Part shown: piece after piece, positions 44,450 through 51,972 of the stretch
Layout of the letters: each line of letters opens with the position of its first letter
How positions within the stretch are numbered: the stretch's first letter is position 1
Assembly (NCBI GenBank): GCA_026770025.1
Contig: JAMXDE010000020.1
Location: forward strand, 744,001 to 808,000
Source of the DNA: Craspedostauros australis
Taxonomy: Eukaryota; Bacillariophyta; Bacillariophyceae; Mastogloiales; Achnanthaceae
Length of the DNA stretch: 64,000 bases
Reading direction: 5' to 3'
The notes under the pieces: model-generated
Told to the model about the DNA's origin: nothing
Database searches by the model: none
The model's input: only the letters and a program-made list of their open reading frames with translations
Made by a program: the position numbers and the translations under genes

Positions 44450-44923
44450 TCATTTTGCCTTCTTTTTGTCCTTCCTCCGTTGTTGCCAATACAACGACTC
44501 GTACTTCCATCGCTTTGCTGCATGAAAATGCTTCCTAAATTGTTCCATTGGGAACTCTTGATAGCACGGTCTCCTTTGGTACAGCTGTCTGGGGGTGAGA
44601 GACTTCAATAGTTCATCTTTGAAGTCGCTTCTCATCATGTTCTGTGCTTCAGAACCATCCCATCTCAGTTTGCCAGTCGGCTTCAAAGTAATTGTCATTT
44701 TCTTGAAAGCAGCGAGTGCTTTCTCTGCATCGGCAGCATCTGCTTCATTTTGCTTCCACTTTTTCCGAAGGCGATTCAAATTGCTGCGAAAGTTGGTGTA
44801 GCTCACATTTGCAAATTCAGCGTGGCTTTCGTAGATCTCCTTTGGTTTCATTTCTTGTGTAATGGTCCCTGCCTTCAATTCCTCCTCCAGGATCTTTTTT
44901 GCATCAGCCCATTTGAACGGCAT
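44450..44923 (-). CDS. Transposon accessory protein with two related W/Y-rich helical domains, putative DNA-binding (157 aa)
   Basis: Starts [19 protein letters not shown]. Two domains of about 50 residues look homologous. The first has [29 protein letters not shown] and NLNRLRKKW. The second has [38 protein letters not shown] and KHFHAAKRW. The shared pattern is P-x-x-[IL]-Y-x-x-x-x-x-[FY]-x-x-[FVY]-x-x-x-x-F-R, then a basic helix. The protein is strongly basic and ends KDKKKAK. In PIF/Harbinger elements the second gene encodes a Myb/SANT-like DNA-binding partner of the transposase; this gene is the best candidate for that job, although it is not a textbook SANT domain. The frame stays open upstream to 45400 through a hexamer satellite, so an SA-repeat extension cannot be excluded. 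Confidence 0.65.
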   Translation of the reverse strand: MPFKWADAKKILEEELKAGTITQEMKPKEIYESHAEFANVSYTNFRSNLNRLRKKWKQNEADAADAEKALAAFKKMTITLKPTGKLRWDGSEAQNMMRSDFKDELLKSLTPRQLYQRRPCYQEFPMEQFRKHFHAAKRWKYESLYWQQRRKDKKKAK

Positions 44924-45450
44924 CTTTGTTGATGTTGATGTTGATGCTGATGCTGATGCTGATGCCGATGCGGATGCGGATGCTGATACTGATGCGGATG
45001 CTGATACGGCGGCGGATGCGGATGCTGATGCCGATGTTGATGCTGCTGCGGCCGTTTCTGATACCGATGCTGATACCGATGCTGATACCAATGCTGATAC
45101 CGATGCTGATACCGATGCTGATACGGATGCCGATGCGGATGCTGATACGGATGTGGATGCTGATACTGATGCGGATGCAGATACCAATGCGGATGCTGAT
45201 ACGTCGGCGGATGCGGATGCTGATGCTGATGCCAAAGCTGATGCCGATGTTGATGCTGCTGCGGCTGTTTCTGATACCGATGCGGATGCTGATACGGATG
45301 CGGATGCTGATACCGATGTGGATGCTGATACCAATGCGGATGCTGTTACGGATGCTGATGCGGATGATGATACGGATGCTGATACCGATGCGGATGCCAA
45401 TGCGGATGCTTATGCAGATGCTGATGCAGATGCAGCCGTTGGAGATGCCG
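44924..45450. repeat. GATGCT/GATACC hexanucleotide satellite inside the transposon
   Basis: About 0.5 kb of imperfect 6-bp units (GATGCT, GATACC, GATGCG, GATGTT). Because the period is a multiple of three, several frames are open on both strands (SASV/SASA on minus, DADADT and MLMRML on plus). It sits directly upstream of the accessory-protein ATG, in the spacer between the two divergent transposon genes. Confidence 0.85.
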
Positions 45451-46108
45451 CTGCTATTGCCGCTGATGATGATGCTGCTGATACCGTCGCTGTTGCTGAT
45501 ACCGTCGCTGTTGCTGATACCATCGCTGATTCTGCGGCAAAGCTCCTTCAGGCGTTACCACATGCGCTGATACGAATGCTGGTATGTAGTGTTGTGGAAG
45601 TTGTTGTGGCGGATACTGTTGTCATTGCCGTGGTCTCGTTGTTATCTGTTGATGTGCAAGTTGAGCTGTGTTCAGTTGTGTCGGATGAGACAGTCATGCC
45701 CTGCTCGCCGCCTCCCTGTTGCAAATGGGTCCTCTGCTGTCCCTGTTGCTGTTACCATCAGCATTGCCATTGGTTTGGGTCCGCGTGGCTTGTATTCCGC
45801 AGTTGATTGATCTATTAATTGACTCATCGAGGGCTGCCGTTGCCTGCGGTGTTCTCAGAATCTCTTGTTTGTAGTTGTTGCCGTTGCAGTGTTCGTTTGT
45901 TGTTCTAAATTGGTGGGACTGTGGCTGTGCTCATCCTCGACTGTGGGAGATTGTGTGGAATTGCCATGAGTTTCGTCCTTGGGTGTTGTGTGTGTGTGTG
46001 TCGCGAGGCTTCGGCAATGACGCCACCTATCTCGATTGGTCGTGTGAGTTCGCCCAAAATGGAAAATGTGTGTTCGCCCTTCATCCGTCGTCACAAAACA
46101 AAACAAGG

Positions 46109-47968
46109 ATGAGCAACCAAGCCACCAACACCACTGCTTCTGGTACTCCTGGATCGCGTCTCCCTCGTGGAGCAACTCCCACACGCTCAAATTCAAAATC
46201 GATGCGACCGGAAGTCGACATCGCCATCTTGGACTTCCTCCTTGGCGCAAGGCGCTTCGATACATTCAAACGGCACTGTGACGAGTTTGAACATCTCCTC
46301 GGCAAGGCTGGTTCTGCGCAGCGAGACGCCAGCAGACAACGAAAGTACTACCTTCAAAAGTACCTCGACAAGGCAGGGCTACAAGCATTGCGGACAACTC
46401 TGCAACAATCATTGAGTGGGAATGGTCCGAAACCAACATGTGCAGCCACAACACCCAACACAAACTCAAAAGCTGCAGCTCTCATAACCCCATCAACATC
46501 GACATCCACGCTCTCGCCACAACGACAACGCAAAATCCTCTTCTCTGCTGAGACCAAAATGACGACCAATGACGAAACCAGCACAAGTGTCACCGAAATC
46601 GAAGAAGGTGAACACTACAACATCGACCTCGATCGTCCATTCCACCATGTGGAAAGCACCATGATCTACCAAATGGATGATGTGATCCTCGAAGGTCGAT
46701 CATTTGACTGTCTCGTCATCCGCAAGTTGTTCGTCGACAAAGACGATATCGAGGAAATCAAGGCCTCCATCTGTGAGGGCGGCACTTGCATCAAGATAAA
46801 GGAACCAGCAATCCCATCGTTGATGCTGGAGACGAGCACAGACGCCATGTTCGGCCAGAAGAAGGGGGTGCCCGATGCCAACCTTGCAAGGGAGAAGCTC
46901 CTTTTCCACAAGTTGGTCAACCGCGAGACCACGAGGGGAGTCGGCTCGAAGTATACATACTTCCATTGCCCAGAAGGAATGACCCTCTCCGCCAACTTCT
47001 TTCAAAATGAGGCTGAGTGCCTCACGAAGACATACTGCCCAACACCAAAGGTGTTGGTTCACAAGGCAACAAAGGCGCAGCTCAAGATTCCAACAAATGT
47101 GGTCTGCTGGAGAGTTGCCATCGATGGATTTCATGGCAGGGTTGGTCTCAGCAGCAATGACACCGAGAATGTTGATGACGCATTCTTTGGCATGTTGACT
47201 ACCACTGGTGAGTAGCCATCAAGATCACCGACTCCCTTTCAATTTACTTGCATTGAGTATGATCATGCTGAATCAACTAATACTCACTACTGTAGACGAC
47301 CTACTAACAATCCACACTGATTCTGTCTCTTCTACTTCGTCCAAACAACTCAACACATAGCAAACATGACCATCGGGGCTAGCAGTTGCGATACCATGGA
47401 CGTCGAGGCCCCAACACCGTCCACAGCTCGTTCTAGCATCACTACCAACAAACCTGTTGCATACGGAGGGGAAGCCGTGACCCCTTGCATGGTCGAGAGC
47501 AACCATGGGGTTGTGCACAACCTAAATCCTCTCCCAGCGGTTCAGGATCCCGGATTGGACGGGCTGAACTACCCGGACGTCCCAAAGTCTGCATTGGACG
47601 TTCCCCTCCCTGGTCAGGATGGATTGGATGAGTTGAACTTTCCTGATGTCCCATCATCCGCGGTGGACCTTGTTGATTCCAACCTGCTTGTCTTGGCCAC
47701 AGGCGCAACAATCCATCGCGAAGTTGTTGCTTGTGCTGGTCCTCCAGATGCTGCTGCCCTCGTGGTTCATGCAAATGACGCTGTCATGGGCGACGAAGGC
47801 CATCACCTGAAGCGCGCAACACTTGGGACCAGCGGAAGCACCCCAAAGAAGATGAAGTCTGCAGCAGATGGCGAGCCAACGATCGCAGATGGACCTGACC
47901 TGGAGCAGTCACCAGATTCCTATGATTTCGATGACAGCGCCGATGATCCTCTCTCTGAGTACTTCTAA
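46109..47968 (+). CDS. Transposon-borne protein of unknown family (568 aa, two exons)
   Basis: Exon 1 is 46109-47207 and exon 2 is 47361-47968, joined across a 153-nt intron (donor GTGAGT, pyrimidine-rich tract TCTGTCTCTTCTACTTCG, acceptor CACATAG, phase 1). The sum is in frame (1,707 nt). The start is the first in-frame ATG (MSNQATNTTASG). Residues about 32-95 form a basic helical block (RPEVDIAILDFLLGARRFDT and RQRKYYLQKYLDKAG). Residues about 165-365 look globular (FDCLVIRKLFVDKDDIEEIK and CWRVAIDGFHGRVGL). Exon 2 is acidic, with a doubled motif GLDGLNYPDVPKSALD / GLDELNFPDVPSSAVD and the C-terminus DDSADDPLSEYF. No known family is recognised. An alternative acceptor at 47295 would end the protein after 387 residues. 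Confidence 0.7.
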
Positions 47969-48030
47969 GATGGCAATATTGACAGATAAGAGTACAGGAA
48001 TGACTTGCTCTAATAGTATTTAGGAATGAT

Positions 48031-49998
48031 TCATATCTCAAATATAGGATGCCCGTTGTCCAGCTCGTATTGAATCAATACACAGCAGGCTTCAAAAACA
48101 CATTGATGCTTCTCAATATCATTCCGATAGTCATGCACCAGCGCCTTGAAGTTCTTTATTCTCCCATTAAAACTCTCGTGTCGAGCCCTTGCTCGATTCT
48201 TGAACTTTTTCACAGCAGCAGAATCGAGTGGATTAGGAGCACTGATGGTGGGCTCATTGCGATATCCGCCATCAGCAATTACCATTCCTCCTGGTGGCAA
48301 TTTGCTCTTGAGGCCATCAGACTTGCGATACATCACGAGGTCTGATGTTGACGCAGGGAAGGGGCCGTTGATCCAAACAAGCTTGCTGTCTGCAAGTGAT
48401 ATGCCAAGCTCATATGTGAGCCCTGCAGAGTGGGACTTGTGGCTGTACCACTTTGTTCCAGGATCAGTTCGAGGCTCGTGGATCTTGATGTGGACCCCAT
48501 CAACACTGATCAGGAAGTGCTTGTCATCGGTAGACAGTTCAACATTGTGTGGAGGCCAGATGACCTGAGAGAGTAAATGCAAAAGAAACGAGGAGCACCA
48601 GACAACTTTGTGAGCATGGAGCATGATGGGAAGTGGTCTCGGTTGTGCACAATAACTTACCTTGTTCGGGAGTAAGGCTTGGATCGCTGGCAGATATGAC
48701 CAGACGAGAGACCGGATGGTTTTCTCATCCAAGCCCCACCGGCCTGCCATGACATGCTCTGTATTGTATGCCTTGAGCCAATTCAACACAACAAATGCAT
48801 TGTATGGACGCGGCTGTTTCACTTTGTGTTCTGTCTCGATGTTGGACAAATCAACAAGGAGACAGCCGAAGCTCTCTGGGCTCACGCCATACATTGCGGA
48901 AAACCGAGATTTTCTTGTTCGTTCCGCCATCCTGGTCTGACGGAAGCCTGCATAGTGGAGGCCAAGCTCCAATATCTCATCACAAGACAAAAAATTGACT
49001 TCGGTTGCGTTGGTGGTTGCGTAGTTGCTAGTTGGATGTGTTACTTGGTGTTGGCGTTGTGCTTGTTGCTGCCTGCCTCCGATGGCATTTTGCCTTGCCA
49101 GCCTGCTCCTTTGTTGGATGCTGGGCAAATCGGCCAGTTGCGCGCCTTGGTGACTGCTTCCTTTGCTGGTGGGTTGCTTTGCTGATGTTCCCCTTCGTCG
49201 GATGATCGAAGAATTGGCCAGCTGTTCTTCGCATTGGCCGATTTCTCTGCTGGTGGGTTGCCTATCCGAGCTGCTCCTTTGTTGGATGCTTGGCGAATCG
49301 GTTGGCTGTGCTCCTCTGCTTGCAGGTTGCCTTGCCAACCTGCCCCTTCGTTGGATGCTTGGCAAATCGGTCACTTGCGCTCCTTGGTGACTGCTTCCTC
49401 TGCTGGCATGTTTCCTCACCGATCTGCTCCTTCGCTGGATGATCGAAGAATTGGCCAGCTGTTCTTTGTGTTGGCCGATTCCTCTGCTGGTGGGTCGCCT
49501 ATCCAAGCTGCTCCTTTGTTGGATGCTTGTCGAATTGGTTGGCTGTGCTCCTCCTCTGGCAGGTTGCCTTTCCAATCTGCTCCGTTGTTGGATGATGGGG
49601 AAATTGGCCTGCTGTTTGTTGCATTGGCTGCTGCCTCCACTGGCAGGTTGCCTTTCCAATCTACCCCTTCGTTGGATGCCTGGCGAATCAGTTGGTTGTG
49701 ATGTTCGTTGGCTGCTTCCTCCGCTGGTGGGTTGCCTTGCCGAGGTTCCCCTTTGTTGGATGATTGAAGAATTGGCCAGCTGTTCTTCACGTTGGCCAAT
49801 TCCTCTGCTGGTGGGTTGTCTATCCAAGCTGCTCCTTTGTTGGGTGCTTGGCGAATCGGTCGGCTGTGCTCCTCCTCTGACAGGTTGCCTTTCCGATCTG
49901 CTCCTTTGATGGATGATGCGGAAATCGGCCTGCTGTTTGTTGTGGTTGCTGCTGCCTCCACTGGCAGGTTGCCTTGCCAACCTGCCTCTTCGTTGCAT
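48031..49998 (-). CDS. PIF/Harbinger-like DDE transposase with an Arg-rich repeat N-terminus
   Basis: The C-terminal half is a DDE_Tnp_4-type nuclease: first Asp in ISVDGVHIKIHEPR, the Harbinger-like G-x-x-P-A-x-x-x-D segment (GPFPASTSDLVMYRK), second Asp in VIADGGYRNE, and Glu in RARHESFNGRIKNF (about residues 468, 544 and 576 after splicing). A 96-nt intron (48660-48565, donor GTAAGT, acceptor CTCTCAG) is a multiple of three and stop-free, so it is invisible as a frame break; splicing gives PNK^VIWPPHNVEL. The N-terminal 300 residues are tandem Arg/Gln-rich units such as SIIQQRSSLDRQPTSRG. The frame continues upstream past the chosen ATG to a TAA that is a C-to-T change of a conserved CAA in the repeat. 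A short frame at 50478-50293 (MARRFPPRLNLV) may be the original N-terminal exon. Confidence 0.8.
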   Translation of the reverse strand: MQRRGRLARQPASGGSSNHNKQQADFRIIHQRSRSERQPVRGGAQPTDSPSTQQRSSLDRQPTSRGIGQREEQLANSSIIQQRGTSARQPTSGGSSQRTSQPTDSPGIQRRGRLERQPASGGSSQCNKQQANFPIIQQRSRLERQPARGGAQPTNSTSIQQRSSLDRRPTSRGIGQHKEQLANSSIIQRRSRSVRKHASRGSSHQGAQVTDLPSIQRRGRLARQPASRGAQPTDSPSIQQRSSSDRQPTSREIGQCEEQLANSSIIRRRGTSAKQPTSKGSSHQGAQLADLPSIQQRSRLARQNAIGGRQQQAQRQHQVTHPTSNYATTNATEVNFLSCDEILELGLHYAGFRQTRMAERTRKSRFSAMYGVSPESFGCLLVDLSNIETEHKVKQPRPYNAFVVLNWLKAYNTEHVMAGRWGLDEKTIRSLVWSYLPAIQALLPNKVSYCAQPRPLPIMLHAHKVVWCSSFLLHLLSQVIWPPHNVELSTDDKHFLISVDGVHIKIHEPRTDPGTKWYSHKSHSAGLTYELGISLADSKLVWINGPFPASTSDLVMYRKSDGLKSKLPPGGMVIADGGYRNEPTISAPNPLDSAAVKKFKNRARARHESFNGRIKNFKALVHDYRNDIEKHQCVFEACCVLIQYELDNGHPIFEI

Positions 49999-50290
49999 GC
50001 TTGGGGAATTGGCTGATTGTTCTCCTTGCTGGCTGCCTCTGCTGGCAGGTTACCTTGCCGAGCTTCCCCTTTGTTGGATGATGGGGAAATTGGCCTGCTG
50101 TTTGTTGTGTTGGCTGCTGCCTCTGCTGGCAGGTTGCCTTGCTGACCTGATCCTTTGTTGGATGATTGGGAAATTGGCCTGCTGCTCGTTGTGTTGGCTG
50201 TTTCCTCTGATGCTGGGCTTGTTGCTGCTTGCTGGTGTTGATAGCTGCTTGGTTCCTCCCTCCTGTACTTGTTGGACTGTTCCTCTGTTG
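49050..50290. repeat. Minisatellite encoding the transposase N-terminal repeats
   Basis: About 1.2 kb of related units, roughly 80-100 bp long and variable in length. They contain alternations of (plus strand) TTGTTGGATG, GGCAGGTTGCCTT and TTGGCCTGCTG. On the minus strand they read as Arg/Gln/Ser-rich repeats. Unit boundaries are approximate. Confidence 0.75.
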
Positions 50291-50504
50291 AATCATTGGG
50301 AGGTCAACAGGGTGGTTGACTCCTTGATTGCTCTTCTTGGTTCTTTTCTCTTTGAGATGTCGGCGTCTCGGCGAGTTGTTTGTTGACGAGCGCCAAATTC
50401 GCGTTGTTTGGAATCAGCGCGAATCCAGCCTGAGCTTGATACGACCAGATTTAGTCTTGGTGGGAACCTGCGAGCCATGATTTTTGTCGTTGGATCTTGG
50501 TGCG

Positions 50505-50722
50505 ACATTACTTTCATTGGAACGTCATCACTGTCATTGGAACGTCATTACTTTCATTGAAACGCTATTACTTTCATTGAATCGTGATTACTTTCATTGA
50601 AACGCTATTACTTTCATTGAAACGTTATTACTTTCATTGAAACGCTATTACTTTCATTGAAACGTTATTACTTTCATTGAAACGTTATTACTTTCATTGA
50701 ATCGTGATTACTTTCATTGAAT
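50505..50722 (+). repeat. Right subterminal array of the 20-bp repeat, eleven copies
   Basis: Same unit and same strand orientation as the array at 44005-44186, in 20-bp register from 50511 to 50720. The two outermost left copies are diverged (CTTTCATTGG, CTGTCATTGG). The array stops about 178 bp from the right transposon end. Confidence 0.9.
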
Positions 50723-50874
50723 TTCTATTCAGGGCTCGGTGTTCGTTTTTCAAACCAATAAGCGTTATAGACGTTAAAGACAAACATGTGGTTCAATCAA
50801 TCGAGTCGTGTAGTCTATCACTGTCGTTCCTCATTGACAGGGGGTCGTACTGGTCATGTGCACTTGGAGTCGTG

Positions 50875-50898
50875 TTTCAACGTTTTTCCCGTGCCTTG
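50875..50898 (-). repeat. Right terminal inverted repeat, 24 bp
   Basis: Plus-strand reading begins TTTCAACGTTTTTCCC and ends GTGCCTTG. It is the exact inverted copy of 43841-43864. Confidence 0.9.
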
Positions 50899-50901
50899 CA
50901 G
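50899..50901 (+). repeat. Target-site duplication CAG, right copy
   Basis: Matches 43838-43840 and abuts the right terminal inverted repeat. Confidence 0.75.
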
Positions 50902-51042
50902 ATACCAAACCATCTCAACGCAAGCACTGCGACCCATACGAGCCACATCACTCCACCAGCACTCTACTTTCTCGTATTGTAGCTATTGAACTGTTGAACT
51001 GTTGAACTGTTGACTCACAATTAGATTTGGAGTTTGGAAAAG

Positions 51043-51810
51043 ATGGCACGCATGAGACCCACGATCATTCTGTTTGGTGATTCCATCACCCAACTCTCGT
51101 TCGGCGAGGCTGGCGGGTACGGTTGGGGGTCGCTGCTGTCGTCTTCGTACCAGCGACGCGCGGATGTCATCAATCGCGGATTCAGCGGATACAACACGAA
51201 CCTTGCCATCGATCTCATTCCCAAGGTCTTCCAGAAGGAGGATGCTAGCAGCAGCAGCAGCAGCAGCAGCAAGGTGCTGTTCTGCACACTCTTCTTCGGT
51301 GCCAACGATGCCTCCATCGCTACAGAACCGCAGCACGTCCCTCTCGACACCTACAAATCCAACGTCCGCAAGCTGATCACCATGATTCGAGAGCAAACGG
51401 CATCCTCGCCGCCGTTCCCCATCATCCTCATGACGCCGCCACCGTTGGACGACAATGCCTGGAAGGCATGGCGGGAAATCGACTACTGCTGCCGCACGAA
51501 CGTCCGGGCACGCGAGTACGGATTGGCCGCGCAATCCATCGCGCAGGACACTGAGAACTGCTACTGCGTCGATACCTGGAAGGCGTTGGGCGGCGATGGG
51601 CCGGTCAGTGAGTACGGCAAGCACCTCAGCGATGGTCTTCACCTCTCGAACAGCGGCAACGAGCTGATCTACGAAGCCTTGATGGCGTTGCTGCGCAAGG
51701 AGTTGCCAGACCTCGCACCCATGGAGGATGGATTCGGCAAGCACGGGACGACGGGCATCCCAGAGGAAGAAGAGCTGTGGCAGGATATTTTTGGTATCAA
51801 GCTCGAGTGA
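51043..51810 (+). CDS. SGNH-hydrolase, isoamyl acetate-hydrolysing esterase 1-like (255 aa)
   Basis: A small cytosolic esterase of the GDSL/SGNH family, closest in layout to yeast IAH1. All four blocks are visible: GDSIT with nucleophile Ser14 (block I), NRGFSGYNT (block II Gly), FFGANDAS (block III Asn), and SDGLHLSNSG (block V Asp and His). The order and the length of about 250 residues are those of IAH1-like proteins. The start is the first ATG (MARMRPTIILFGDS); no signal peptide is present. A Ser run (AGC repeat at about 51247-51270) interrupts an otherwise conserved region. The start is only 142 bp from the DNA transposon, so the promoter may include transposon sequence. The substrate is probably short-chain acyl esters. 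Confidence 0.88.
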   Translation: MARMRPTIILFGDSITQLSFGEAGGYGWGSLLSSSYQRRADVINRGFSGYNTNLAIDLIPKVFQKEDASSSSSSSSKVLFCTLFFGANDASIATEPQHVPLDTYKSNVRKLITMIREQTASSPPFPIILMTPPPLDDNAWKAWREIDYCCRTNVRAREYGLAAQSIAQDTENCYCVDTWKALGGDGPVSEYGKHLSDGLHLSNSGNELIYEALMALLRKELPDLAPMEDGFGKHGTTGIPEEEELWQDIFGIKLE

Positions 51811-51972
51811 TGTCAAGTGATGTGTGATGGAGAGCGATGTTAGCTGGCAAAACAATCAAGTTCTCGTGCGAGTCGACACAAATTGGAGGAGTGCAAGGTG
51901 CTACGAGAAAGTGTCCAGCTAACTATGTCTAGAGAGTACCATCCTCGGTTCCTGCTAGTGTATTACTTTGTG

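Larger units (their letters stand above)
43841..50898. mobile_element. PIF/Harbinger-like DNA transposon, three genes, 7,058 bp
   Basis: The ends are perfect 24-bp inverted repeats starting CAAGGCACGGGAAAAACG (43841-43864 and 50875-50898), bounded by a 3-bp CAG duplication. Arrays of a 20-bp repeat begin about 170 bp inside the left end and stop about 178 bp inside the right end. Between them lie a small putative DNA-binding protein (minus), an unrecognised 568-residue protein (plus) and a DDE transposase (minus). A transposase plus a small DNA-binding protein plus a 3-bp target duplication is the known PIF/Harbinger plan; the third gene and the arrays are additions. Perfect terminal repeats argue for recent mobility, although the transposase N-terminal repeat region shows one nonsense change. 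Confidence 0.9.

Noticed and set aside
44926-45806. DADADT- and MLMRML-repeat frames
   Set aside because: Artefacts of the hexamer satellite; no start context or domain.
47296-47360. Alternative short second exon of the transposon gene, ending in TAG
   Set aside because: Possible, but the acceptor at 47360 has a better pyrimidine tract and fuses in frame to a 200-codon coding sequence. Kept only as a possible isoform.
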